In this document: positions 42,158 through 49,961 of the stretch, in pieces
Layout: every line of letters starts with the position of its first letter
Numbering within the stretch: the first letter of the stretch is position 1
Origin: an uncultured Oscillospiraceae bacterium
GTDB lineage: Bacteria; Bacillota; Clostridia; Oscillospirales; Oscillospiraceae
Assembly: GCA_910587505.1 (NCBI GenBank)
Contig: CAJULD010000018.1
Span: forward strand, 1 to 59,740
Reading direction: 5' to 3'
DNA: 59,740 nt
Translations under genes and position numbers: made by a program
The notes under the pieces: generated by a model
The model's database searches: none
What the model was told of the DNA's origin: nothing
Seen by the model: only the letters and a program-made list of their open reading frames with translations

Positions 42158-43150
42158 TCAGCCTGCCGGCATATACCGGTCCAGATACTCGCAGACCTTT
42201 TCCATATACCGATCATACTGAGCGGTATCGTTTTGCAGTCCATGGCCCGAGTGCTCAAATACGATGTATTCATGGGGTACGCCGTGCTCCGTCAGCGCCG
42301 CGTCCAGCCGTGCGGACGCGCCGAATGCCTGCGCCCGGTCCCACGCTCCATAGGCGCAAACGGTGGGCACGGAGTTTTCATCGATCCACATGGCCGCGGA
42401 GATGTCCTTCACCTGCTCCAGATAAGCGCCGGTTGCCAGCATATCTGCCGTGATCTCCTTCCCGGCCATGACGCCGAACAGCTCCGCGATTCCGCTGTAA
42501 TCCTCATTGGGATCGATGGGATTCGGATGATCGGGGTCGGCCCCCATGTTGATCCAGTCCTCCAGATAGAAACAGGAGGGGCCCACCGCGCCGAAAACCA
42601 TTTTCACGGGAACGGGCGCCTCTCCGGCGTCCCGGTAGGCGTACAGCATGGCCAGCGTGTGGCCCGCCGAGCCGCCCGCCACCGCCATTTTGTCAATGCG
42701 GTACCCCAGCTTCTCCGCTTCGGCAATCACAAAGGGGATGCTGTCCCGGATTTCCACGGACTGGGTGTAGACATTGGCCTGGGGATTGGCCTCGCTGAAG
42801 AGGGTGTAATTGATGCCTGCCGCCACGTAGCCTCTGGCGCACAGCCATTGCAGCATTTCCGCGTCGCCGCTCTTGTCTCCGCCGGTAAAACCGCCCGGAT
42901 GGAGATAGACCGCCAGGCCGTAGGCCTCCCTGGTACTGTCCGCAGGGACATAGAGGTCAAATTTGTTGGCCTCCCCCTCGCCACAGGCCAGGTCCGTGTA
43001 AACCGTTCCCACCGAGTCGTCCCAATGAACCGCATATTTCCCCCCAAGGGGATCCGCCGTCATCTTTACGACGGCGGATATGACAAACGCTGCAAGGAAA
43101 GCCCCCACATATATAAAGCCCCACATCACTCTGCCCTTTCTCTTTTTCAC
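42158..43150 (-). CDS. Alpha/beta-hydrolase (esterase/lipase) with N-terminal membrane anchor
   Basis: A 330-residue protein. One N-terminal hydrophobic helix (WGFIYVGAFLAAFVISAVV, about 10-28) serves as an uncleaved anchor or signal. The hydrolase core has the oxyanion HPGG (84-87), nucleophile Ser161 in AGGSAGH, and likely acid Asp271 and His303 (EHSGHG). It fits the BD-FAE/Aes-type esterases that act at the cell surface. GTG at 43150 has GGAGGG 8 nt upstream and overlaps the stop of the small membrane gene before it (GTGA). The substrate is unknown. Confidence 0.85.
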   Translation of the reverse strand: MKKRKGRVMWGFIYVGAFLAAFVISAVVKMTADPLGGKYAVHWDDSVGTVYTDLACGEGEANKFDLYVPADSTREAYGLAVYLHPGGFTGGDKSGDAEMLQWLCARGYVAAGINYTLFSEANPQANVYTQSVEIRDSIPFVIAEAEKLGYRIDKMAVAGGSAGHTLAMLYAYRDAGEAPVPVKMVFGAVGPSCFYLEDWINMGADPDHPNPIDPNEDYSGIAELFGVMAGKEITADMLATGAYLEQVKDISAAMWIDENSVPTVCAYGAWDRAQAFGASARLDAALTEHGVPHEYIVFEHSGHGLQNDTAQYDRYMEKVCEYLDRYMPAG

Positions 43151-43281
43151 AGAAAATTCCCTCCAGACAGCGTGCCGCCCAGCAGCAGGTTCATCACAGC
43201 CCGCACCGCCAGGCGGCCCAGAACCGCGGCGATGAGGATAACCGCGATCAGAATCAGAATGCGCTTCTGCGTCAGCGTCAT
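43147..43281 (-). CDS. 44-residue single-helix membrane peptide
   Basis: MTLTQKRILILIAVILIAAV, then a basic stretch and GGTLSGGNFL. One membrane helix (about residues 8-22) is followed by a short basic segment. GGGAGG lies 9 nt upstream of the ATG. The stop overlaps the esterase GTG in GTGA, so the two are translationally coupled. A dedicated promoter lies upstream at 43349-43377. It could be a small anchor or chaperone for the esterase. It is not recognised as a known family. Confidence 0.65.
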   Translation of the reverse strand: MTLTQKRILILIAVILIAAVLGRLAVRAVMNLLLGGTLSGGNFL

Positions 43282-43328
43282 TTTTCCCGTCCTCCCTTGA
43301 CAGAATGTTTTGTCTGTGTTTCGATATT

Positions 43329-43377
43329 ACAAACGTAACAGCGAAACAAATGTAACAGAAAAAGTCATGTTTGTCAA
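43329..43377 (-). promoter_or_regulatory. Promoter and tandem operator of the membrane peptide-esterase unit
   Basis: Minus-strand TTGACA, 17-nt spacer, TACATT (43349-43377). CTGTTACRTTTGT is repeated twice, 17 nt apart (43346-43358 and 43329-43341), the first copy covering the -10. The downstream copy continues as TTACGTTTGTAA, a dyad. Confidence 0.65.
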
Positions 43378-43703
43378 CAGGGGCAGGAAAAACGGAACAA
43401 AAGCTGAAAAGTGTTTCACCGCTGGGCAGCGGGAACCGCAACGCCTGTTTGATCTGGCATCTTACGGACGCGCTGGTGGCGCTGCCGGAGGAAAAGCCGG
43501 CAGTTCACGGGACATTCCGGCGCTTCGCCCGCACCCGGTCTCCGAAAAGAGTGGATTCCTGAACCGCAGGTTCAAGCGGCTTTTGGACTGCTCTTTTTCG
43601 TGTAAAAAGTAGCCGCGGGGTCCGGGACCGCACCGGTCCCGGACGGAAAGCGAAGAAAAATCTCTTCTTCAGTTACAATTCTATTACGATTGACAGGGAC
43701 CCC

Positions 43704-43732
43704 TTGCATTATATACCGTCATCGGGTAAAAT
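43704..43732 (+). promoter_or_regulatory. Promoter of the WG/SLH surface protein
   Basis: TTGCAT, 17-nt spacer, TAAAAT. A second TTGACA at 43690 (16 nt before TATACC) overlaps it, so two starts are possible. Confidence 0.5.
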
Positions 43733-43834
43733 TGGCGTGAATAGAATAAACCGGCCTGAATAGAAAGAGACAGAGATATGAGAGGGCTGCCGCAACGCGA
43801 TATGGACTGGCTGAGCCGGAAAGGACCACGAAAA

Positions 43835-45706
43835 ATGAAAAGGAAACTATGCGCCCTGGCGCTGGGCTGTCTGCTGTGCCTGGGGCTGACGGTCACCGCA
43901 CGGGGAGCGGTGGAGGAGGTCGCCAGCCTCCGGATCGACGAGGTAATCGCCTATGACCAGGAAAGCGGAATCTATACCGTAATGGAGAACGGCCGGTATG
44001 GCTTTATCCGTACCGACGGCACGCCGGTAACGGCTGTCGACTATGCCGCCGCAGGCTCCTTCAGCGGCGGGCGGGCCGCCGTGTCCCTGTCGGGCGAATG
44101 GAGCAGTCAGCAAACAAATCCGGTGTTCCAGGGCGGCCGCTTCGGCTATGTGGACGCCGGAGGACAGATGGTGGTCCCCATGCGCTACAGCCGCGCCTTC
44201 CCCTACGCCGAAGGCCGCGCCTTTGCCGTGGACGCTGCCAGCGGCAGACTGGTACTGCTGGATGAAATGGGGCAGGAGCTGGCGAACTTCCCGGAGGCGG
44301 AGGTGCCGGAGGGCGAAACGGTCCGGTTCAGCGAGGGTCTGGCGATCCTGCCTGTGCGCAGTGCGGAGGCGCAGGAGAGCGGAAGCGAAGAAGAAGCCGG
44401 GAATCCGGAGGAGGCCGCGCCGCCCGCGCCGGTCTATCTGGTGGTGGACACCACCGGACGCAGGGTCCGGACGCTGACGGACGCCTGTGTGGACTTCTCC
44501 GAAGGATACCGCAACGGCCGGGTGGCCGTGGCGGCAGGTGGCGAATGGGTGAGCGGGGGAGCGGGCTGCCGTTTCGTACCCGATGCCGGCGCCTGGGGCT
44601 ACCGGGATGAAAAGGGCGAGCTGGTAATTGCCTGCCGCTATGAGTCGGCGGAGCCCTTTTCCGAGGGTCTGGCCGCCGTGAGCGAGCGGAATGAACGGGG
44701 CGAAGTCTCCTTCGGCTTCATCAACGCGCAGGGCGAGACGGTGGTCCCGGCCCTGTATGAGGAAGCCTCTCCCTGTCAGGAGGGACTGGCCGCCGTGCGG
44801 CAGAGCGGGAAGTGGGCCTATGTGGACCAGCTGGGCCGGATGGTGACCGGCTTCGTCTTTGACACGGCGGGCCCCTTCCGGGAGGGCGCAGCCCTGGCCC
44901 GTCAGGGCGACCGCCTGCGGGCCATCGACAGACAGGGTGGAACGCTGTTCACGGCGGAAGCCGCAGAGGGCGCGGCCTTCAGCGGCGGCATAACGGCGCT
45001 GCGGCGGGTGGACGGCCTGTGCGGCGTATATGACCGCGAGGGCGGCGAGCTGGTGCCCTTCGAGTACGAAGAGGCCTGCCACTGGGACGGATACCTGTGG
45101 CTGAAGCGGGGCGATATGTGGCGGGTCTACCGCACGGAGGACGTGATTGAGGCCCGGCTTGCCCTGCCGGACGGCGAGAGCGTGAGCGTGGGCGCGTTCG
45201 CGGACGTACCCGCCGGTTCGTGGTACGCTGCCGCGGTGACCTGGGCCACGGACCACGACGTCATTACGGGCACCGGCGGGGGACAGTTCTCCCCCGACCG
45301 GCAGTGTACCGTAGGGGAGGTTCTGACCTTCCTGTGGCGGGCGGTGGGCCGTCCGGAGCCCGCCGTGGAGAACCCCTTCCAGGATGTAACCCCGAATCAC
45401 TACTACTATCAGGCGGCCCTGTGGGCCTGGGAACAGGGAATGGTGGAGGGGGACGTGTTCGGCGCGGCCCGGCTGTGCACCCGCAGTATGGCGGTGACCT
45501 GCCTGTGGAAGCTGGCCGGCAGTCCCGGAAGCGGCACGGTGTTCTTCTACGACATTCCCGCGGACGCGCCCTACGCGCAGGCGGTTTCCTGGGCGGTGCA
45601 GGAGGGCGTAACTGCCGGTAACGGCGGCGAGAGCTTTGCGCCCGATGAAATTTGCAGCCGGGGTCAGATCGTAACGTTCCTGCACCGGTACCTGACAAAA
45701 GGATAG
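43835..45706 (+). CDS. WG-repeat surface protein with three C-terminal SLH domains
   Basis: A 623-residue secreted protein. The signal peptide (about 1-24) is MKRKLCALALGCLLCLGLTV followed by TARGA. A WG-type repeat region (about 30-430) has recurring units such as NGRYGFIRTDG, GGRFGYVDAGGQ, AWGYRDEKGE and GKWAYVDQLG. Three SLH domains (about 445-623) begin FADVPAGSWYAAAV, QDVTPNHYYYQAALW and YDIPADAPYAQAVSW. SLH domains bind pyruvylated cell-wall polymers, so the protein is displayed on the wall. The function is unknown. ATG 43835 gives a normal signal peptide; ATG 43778 is an upstream alternative. Confidence 0.88.
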   Translation: MKRKLCALALGCLLCLGLTVTARGAVEEVASLRIDEVIAYDQESGIYTVMENGRYGFIRTDGTPVTAVDYAAAGSFSGGRAAVSLSGEWSSQQTNPVFQGGRFGYVDAGGQMVVPMRYSRAFPYAEGRAFAVDAASGRLVLLDEMGQELANFPEAEVPEGETVRFSEGLAILPVRSAEAQESGSEEEAGNPEEAAPPAPVYLVVDTTGRRVRTLTDACVDFSEGYRNGRVAVAAGGEWVSGGAGCRFVPDAGAWGYRDEKGELVIACRYESAEPFSEGLAAVSERNERGEVSFGFINAQGETVVPALYEEASPCQEGLAAVRQSGKWAYVDQLGRMVTGFVFDTAGPFREGAALARQGDRLRAIDRQGGTLFTAEAAEGAAFSGGITALRRVDGLCGVYDREGGELVPFEYEEACHWDGYLWLKRGDMWRVYRTEDVIEARLALPDGESVSVGAFADVPAGSWYAAAVTWATDHDVITGTGGGQFSPDRQCTVGEVLTFLWRAVGRPEPAVENPFQDVTPNHYYYQAALWAWEQGMVEGDVFGAARLCTRSMAVTCLWKLAGSPGSGTVFFYDIPADAPYAQAVSWAVQEGVTAGNGGESFAPDEICSRGQIVTFLHRYLTKG

Positions 45707-45721
45707 CGCAACAGGAAAGTT

Positions 45722-45821
45722 CCGCCCTCTGCTCGTCGAGCAGAGGGCGGAACTGCTTCCAAAAAGGCTGCGCAGTCACCTTTTTGAGTCAGGTCAGCCG
45801 TTCAGCGAAGCTGAACGGCTG
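45722..45821. repeat. Two strong hairpins after the surface-protein gene
   Basis: A perfect stem (45722-45733 with 45739-45750, CGTCG loop) lies 15 nt after the stop, and CAGCCGTTCAG / CTGAACGGCTG (45795-45805 / 45811-45821) follows. Neither has a T run, so termination here may be inefficient or use another mechanism. Confidence 0.5.
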
Positions 45822-45852
45822 TGCCGGAGCCTCCGCACAAACAAATAGAACC

Positions 45853-45881
45853 TTGCAGTCCTCTGCAATTTGTGATACACT
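45853..45881 (+). promoter_or_regulatory. Promoter of the LURP-one-like gene
   Basis: TTGCAG, 17-nt spacer, TACACT; predicted start near 45888. Confidence 0.5.
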
Positions 45882-45933
45882 GATTGCCAAACCGCCCCTT
45901 AGACGACGGAACCGGCGAAACGAGGAACATACC

Positions 45934-46404
45934 ATGAAACTGCTATTCAAACAGCGCTTTTTCTCCTGGTTCGACAGCTACGATATCTACGATGAAAACG
46001 GCAATACCATCTTCACCGTGGAGGGCAAGCTCAGCTGGGGGCACTGCCTGCACATTATGGACGCCCATGGCCGGCATATCGGCACGGTCCAGGAGCGCGT
46101 GCTGACTTTTCTGCCGCAGTTTGAGCTGACCGCCTACGGGGAATATCTGGGCTGTCTGAAGAAGGAATTCAGCTTCTTCACGCCCCGCTTCGTGTTTGAT
46201 TGCAGCGACTGGGAGGTGGAGGGCAGCTGGACGGAGTGGGACTACTCCATCACCAGCCCCAGCCAGGGCCTGGTCGCCGCCATCGGCAAGGAGCTGTTCA
46301 ACTGGACGGATACCTATGTCATCGACGTCCCCGACCCATCCAACGCGCTGTGCGCGCTGATGGCGGTCCTGGCCATCGACGCGGAGAAGTGCGGCAGAGA
46401 CTGA
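45934..46404 (+). CDS. LURP-one-related / YxjI-like protein
   Basis: A 156-residue protein with a tubby-like beta-barrel pattern: YDIYDENGNTIFTVEGKL, then HIMDAHGRHIGTVQERV and WDYSITSPSQGLVAAIGKEL. This matches the LURP-one-related family (YxjI in Bacillus), whose function is unknown and which may bind lipids or phosphoinositide-like ligands. GAGGAACATACC precedes the ATG. The long upstream frame is not used. The acetyltransferase at 46465 follows after an interrupted inverted repeat. Confidence 0.85.
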   Translation: MKLLFKQRFFSWFDSYDIYDENGNTIFTVEGKLSWGHCLHIMDAHGRHIGTVQERVLTFLPQFELTAYGEYLGCLKKEFSFFTPRFVFDCSDWEVEGSWTEWDYSITSPSQGLVAAIGKELFNWTDTYVIDVPDPSNALCALMAVLAIDAEKCGRD

Positions 46405-46410
46405 GAACCC

Positions 46411-46446
46411 GTTTCGTATCTCCACGTACACGTTGGGATACGAAAC
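46411..46446. repeat. Interrupted inverted repeat before the acetyltransferase
   Basis: GTTTCGTATC (46411-46420) and GATACGAAAC (46437-46446), with a 16-nt spacer that can partly pair, end 4 nt before the ribosome site. It has no T run, so it may be an operator or a translation-control hairpin. Confidence 0.5.
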
Positions 46447-46464
46447 TATAGGAGGAAATAAACG

Positions 46465-46980
46465 ATGAAGATACCAGCTATTGAAACGAACCGTCTGTTC
46501 CTCCGGGGCTTCACCCCGGCGGACGCCCGCTTCGCCCTCGGCATCTGGAACGACCCGGAGATGGGGGAATATCTGATGGACGAGGCCATGGAGACGGTCA
46601 GCGACGAATACCTCCGGCAAATCGAGCAGCTGGGAGAGGACGAGGAGTGCTGCTACCTGATCGCCGAATCCAAGGAAACCGGGGAGCGCATCGGCACCTG
46701 CAGCTTCATCCCCGAGGAGGACGGCGCAGTATACGACATCGCCTACTGCGTCCACAAGAGCCTCTGGCGTCAGGGCTACGGCACGGAAATGGTGGACGGC
46801 ATGATCAACCATGCCAGGAGCCAGGGCGCAAAAAAGGCCACCATCTTCATCTTCAGCGAGAACCCCGGTTCCAACGCCATAGCCAAAAAATTCGGCTTCC
46901 GCGTTGTGGAGACGAAGGTGAAGAAAAAGCGCGGCACCGACCGGGAGTTCCTGGAGTACAAGTACGAACTGGACCTGTAA
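46465..46980 (+). CDS. GNAT-family acetyltransferase, RimJ/RimL type
   Basis: A 171-residue GNAT protein with the RimJ/RimL-like start IETNRLFLRGFTPADARFAL. The acetyl-CoA loop is WRQGYGTEMVDGMINHA (about 110-126), and ENPGSNAIAKKFGFRVVETK is also typical. Family members acetylate protein N-termini, ribosomal proteins or small amines. GGAGGAAATAAACG precedes the ATG. A 36-nt inverted repeat just upstream could control its translation. Confidence 0.88.
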   Translation: MKIPAIETNRLFLRGFTPADARFALGIWNDPEMGEYLMDEAMETVSDEYLRQIEQLGEDEECCYLIAESKETGERIGTCSFIPEEDGAVYDIAYCVHKSLWRQGYGTEMVDGMINHARSQGAKKATIFIFSENPGSNAIAKKFGFRVVETKVKKKRGTDREFLEYKYELDL

Positions 46981-47169
46981 ACATTTTCGCCATACCCCGT
47001 TAGACGGGCCCCCCAGCACGGCGTGAGCCGTGCGGCCGAATTTAGACCACAAAAATTCTGCGCGGAACAGAGTTCCGCGCCTGCAGGCGCTGTATTTACA
47101 CAAAGAACCTCAATAGGAGCAGTCGCCTGCCCCCACGGCCCGTAGGGCGTGCAAAAAGTTTTTCTTTTG

Positions 47170-47199
47170 GTTCTTTTCTTTGTTCACAAAGAAAAGAAC
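47170..47199. repeat. T-rich/A-rich hairpin upstream of rarA
   Basis: A perfect 14-bp stem GTTCTTTTCTTTGT / ACAAAGAAAAGAAC with a 2-nt TC turn. It is the best-preserved member of the dispersed hairpin family. Confidence 0.75.
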
Positions 47200-47236
47200 G
47201 CCCCCGTAACTAAAACCGAAAGGAGCGTGACCGCCC

Positions 47237-48514
47237 ATGGACCATCCGCTGGCGGACCGGATCCGGCCGCAGGGGCTGGACGAGGTGGTGGGGCAGAAGC
47301 ATCTGCTGGGGCCCAACGCCCTGCTGCGCCGGTTCATTGAGAAGGGCACAGACGCCAACATGGTCTTTTACGGTCCCTCCGGGACCGGGAAGACCACCAT
47401 TGCCAACATCATCGCCAAACGGACCCACCGCACGCTGTACAAGCTCAACGCCACCACCGCTTCCCTTCAGGATGTGAAAGGCATCATCGGAGACGTGGGG
47501 ACGCTGTTGGCGCCGGGCGGCGTGCTGCTGTATCTGGACGAGATCCAGTACTTCAACAAAAAGCAGCAGCAGTCCCTGCTGGAATTTATGGAGAACGGAT
47601 CCATCACCCTGATCGCCTCCACCACGGAGAATCCCTACTTCTACGTTTACGCCGCCCTGCTCAGCCGGAGCACGGTGTTTGAATTCAAGCCCGTCACCGC
47701 ATCCGACGTGCGCCCCGCCGTGGACCGGGCCCTGGCGCTGGTCAGGGCGGAAAGTCCACTGCCTCTCGACTGGGAGGAGGGGGTGCCGGACTATATCGCC
47801 CACGCCTGCGGCGGGGATGTGCGTAAGGCCATGAACGCGGTGGAGCTGCTCTATGAGGCGGCCCCGGCGGAGGACGGGAAGCTGGTCCTGACCATTGCGG
47901 ACGCGGAGCAGGTGAGCCAGCGCAGCGCCATGCGCTACGACCGGGGCGGGGACGCCATGTACGACCTGGCCTCGGCTCTCATGAAATCTCTCCGGGGCAG
48001 CGACCCGGATGCGGCGCTGCACTATCTGGCCCGTTTTCTGGAGGCGGGGGACCTCATTACCCCCTGCCGGCGGCTGCTGTGCTCCGCCAGTGAGGACGTT
48101 GGTATGGCCTATCCCCAGGCCATTGCCATCGTCAAGGCCTGCGTGGACACGGCCATGCAGCTGGGGCTGCCCGAGGCCCAGCTGCCTTTGGGGCAGGCGG
48201 CGGTCCTGCTGGCCACCGCGCCCAAGTCCAACTCCGTCATCAGCGCTGTGGGCGCGGCCTGGAGCGACGTAAAAAAGGGACGGACCGGGTCCGTCCCCAG
48301 GGAGCTGCAAAATGTCCACGCCGACACCACCGGTCAGGAGCGGGAGCAGGGCTACCTCTACCCCCATGACTTCCCCGGCCACTGGGTAAAACAGCAGTAC
48401 CTGCCCGACGAGCTGGCGGGCGCAGTTTACTATCAGTACGGGGATAACAAAACCGAGCAGGCAGCCCGGGCCTACTGGGAGAAACGCAAGGGCCCTCCGG
48501 ACGGATCCGGTTAA
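47237..48514 (+). CDS. rarA: Replication-associated recombination protein A (RarA/MgsA)
   Basis: A 425-residue AAA+ ATPase related to the clamp loader, acting at stalled forks. Its motifs are Walker A GPSGTGKT (about 47-54) and Walker B LYLDEIQYFNK, where homologues usually have DEIHRFNK. The tetramerisation and C-terminal MgsA_C domains follow (SASEDVGMAYPQA, LPDEL-like end). The ATG has AAAGGAG 11 nt upstream. It converges on the S1-domain gene with overlapping stops (48511-48514). Confidence 0.93.
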   Translation: MDHPLADRIRPQGLDEVVGQKHLLGPNALLRRFIEKGTDANMVFYGPSGTGKTTIANIIAKRTHRTLYKLNATTASLQDVKGIIGDVGTLLAPGGVLLYLDEIQYFNKKQQQSLLEFMENGSITLIASTTENPYFYVYAALLSRSTVFEFKPVTASDVRPAVDRALALVRAESPLPLDWEEGVPDYIAHACGGDVRKAMNAVELLYEAAPAEDGKLVLTIADAEQVSQRSAMRYDRGGDAMYDLASALMKSLRGSDPDAALHYLARFLEAGDLITPCRRLLCSASEDVGMAYPQAIAIVKACVDTAMQLGLPEAQLPLGQAAVLLATAPKSNSVISAVGAAWSDVKKGRTGSVPRELQNVHADTTGQEREQGYLYPHDFPGHWVKQQYLPDELAGAVYYQYGDNKTEQAARAYWEKRKGPPDGSG

Positions 48515-49392
48515 TATTTCCAGCCATCGATCGTCCCGTCGGTAATAAAATAGCGCATTTTTCCCGGCGTGCCGGCGCTTCCCAGATTCTGGATGATCTG
48601 AAGCTTGATCTTCCTGGTGTCGGGCCGGATGGATTTTATGTATACGGACACCGCGTCGCCGGGCAGAACGTCCCCCTTCCAGTCCGCCAGTCCCGACAGA
48701 TTGGGCGTCAGCTCCACGAAAATGCCGTACTCTCTGACGCCCCGCACAATGCCGGGGACCGCGTCGCCGGGGGCGAAGTCCGCCGCGTTTTCCAGCCAGG
48801 TGCCCAGCAGCTCCTTATGCGTCAGGTAAAACCGGCAGGCAGCGGCGTCCACACCGGTCACGGCAACCAGAATATCCTGCTCCACCTGGAAGCGGTCCGC
48901 GGCGTGAGCGGCACGGGAAACCGCCATATTCTCCAGCGGAATCAGCGAGGTGACCCCGCAGCCCAGATCCACGAATGCCCCGAAGCTCTCCAGGTGGGTC
49001 ACCCGCGCCGGAAGCACACAGCCGGGCCCGGCGTGCTCCAGCAGCCAGGCAATGGCCTGCTCCTGGGCCGCCCGGCGGGAGAGAGTGACGCGGGGCTTTC
49101 CGCCGCCGTCGGTCTCCAGGCCGGTAACGGTAAAGCAGACCGGCTTCCCCACCCGGGAGAGAACCGCGATGTCCCGCTCCGCGCCGCTGATGGCGGGATG
49201 GATGGCGTCGGCGCGGGGGATGATTCCCTCATAGCCGCCGAAGCGGACCGTCAGGTCCCGCCGGGCATCGCACCGGACGGCCAGGCCCTCCAGCACCGTC
49301 TGTTCCTCCATGGCCTGGCGGAGGACGCCGGCCGGCTGCCCCTCCGGGAACCGGGGGCCCGCGCCCTCCGGCAGGTATTCGTTTCTGCGCAT
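48511..49392 (-). CDS. S1 RNA-binding domain protein
   Basis: A 293-residue protein with three S1-like OB folds. The first is weak (about 20-105, RFGGYEGIIPRADAIHP). The second (about 117-180) has VTHLESFGAFVDLGCGVTSL. The third (about 200-265) has VRGVREYGIFVELTPNLSGL, then ADWKGD. It resembles small clostridial S1-type proteins that bind mRNA or ribosomes, but is not full-length ribosomal protein S1. ATG 49392 is preferred to the in-frame GTG at 49401. The AAGGA site is 11 nt away. It is convergent with rarA. Confidence 0.85.
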   Translation of the reverse strand: MRRNEYLPEGAGPRFPEGQPAGVLRQAMEEQTVLEGLAVRCDARRDLTVRFGGYEGIIPRADAIHPAISGAERDIAVLSRVGKPVCFTVTGLETDGGGKPRVTLSRRAAQEQAIAWLLEHAGPGCVLPARVTHLESFGAFVDLGCGVTSLIPLENMAVSRAAHAADRFQVEQDILVAVTGVDAAACRFYLTHKELLGTWLENAADFAPGDAVPGIVRGVREYGIFVELTPNLSGLADWKGDVLPGDAVSVYIKSIRPDTRKIKLQIIQNLGSAGTPGKMRYFITDGTIDGWKY

Positions 49393-49471
49393 GTCATACA
49401 CCGTCCTTGCTTTTCTGATAAGACAGTGTATGCAGCGCGGTGCTTGACCGTTGAGAAGAAGAGGTGATTTC

Positions 49472-49648
49472 TTGCTGAACCTGAAGCTGAACGACCACGT
49501 GGAGCTGAAAAAATCTCACCCCTGCGGCGGGAAGGTCTGGACCGTCCTGCGTCTGGGGATGGATATCAGGCTGCGCTGCGAGACCTGCGGCCACGAACTG
49601 ATGCTGCCCAGGAGCAAAGCCGAAAAGGCGATTAAAAAAATACTGTAA
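49472..49648 (+). CDS. DUF951 small cysteine protein
   Basis: A 58-residue protein of the DUF951 family, reading LKLNDHVELKKSHPCGGKVW, then TVLRLGMDIRLRCETCGHEL. Cys18, Cys36 and Cys39 suggest a zinc-ribbon-like or structural role. Members are common in Firmicutes and the function is unknown. TTG at 49472 follows AGAGGTGA; an in-frame TTG at 49451 is less likely. Confidence 0.85.
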   Translation: MLNLKLNDHVELKKSHPCGGKVWTVLRLGMDIRLRCETCGHELMLPRSKAEKAIKKIL

Positions 49649-49658
49649 GGCTTTGGTT

Positions 49659-49695
49659 GCCTCTTTTTCCCGAAAGAAAAAGAGGCAGCCATCAA
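49659..49695. repeat. T-rich/A-rich hairpin after DUF951
   Basis: GCCTCTTTTTC / GAAAAAGAGGC, a perfect 11-bp stem with a CCGAAA loop, flanked by GGTT and AGCC. It belongs to the dispersed hairpin family. Confidence 0.65.
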
Positions 49696-49716
49696 ACCGG
49701 CAAAGGAGGAAGCGAC

Positions 49717-49812
49717 GTGAATCAGAAATGGGTCAAAATCATTTCCAGAGCGGTCATCATCGTACTGGTGCTGGTCATGCTGGCAGGTCTGGTCCTGCCG
49801 ATGCTGGAATGA
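49717..49812 (+). CDS. 31-residue single-helix membrane peptide
   Basis: GTG start with AAAGGAGGAAG 4-6 nt upstream. The peptide reads MNQKWVKIISRAVIIVLVLV and then MLAGLVLPMLE: a basic N-terminus followed by one long hydrophobic helix. A good terminator lies 9 nt after the stop. It could be a small membrane regulator. It differs from classic toxins only in lacking an antisense RNA that I can see. Confidence 0.65.
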   Translation: MNQKWVKIISRAVIIVLVLVMLAGLVLPMLE

Positions 49813-49821
49813 TACACAGGG

Positions 49822-49857
49822 AAGTCCCCCGGAGCCGTCTGGTTCCGGGGGACTTTT
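49822..49857 (+). terminator. Terminator after DUF951 and the membrane peptide
   Basis: Perfect 12-bp stem AAGTCCCCCGGA / TCCGGGGGACTT followed by TTTT. Confidence 0.85.
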
Positions 49858-49961
49858 CACATACGTTTCTTAACCCTGCAGGAAGCTCTTACAAGGCAAT
49901 GAATGATAATTCCTGAAAGTTCTTTTTGATTCTTCTTCTTTCAGGAAAAAGAATGCATGCC

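Larger units (their letters stand above)
43282..43834. other. Intergenic region between esterase unit and surface protein
   Basis: About 550 bases. Both ends hold divergent promoters. The middle (43382-43620) contains only short open frames without ribosome sites and could be decayed coding DNA. A perfect 11-bp GC hairpin (GTCCGGGACCG / CGGTCCCGGAC, 43620-43644) has no T run. Confidence 0.5.

Noticed and set aside
43371..43562. 63-codon plus-strand ORF upstream of the surface protein
   Set aside because: It overlaps the divergent -35 element, lacks a ribosome site and has no recognisable pattern.
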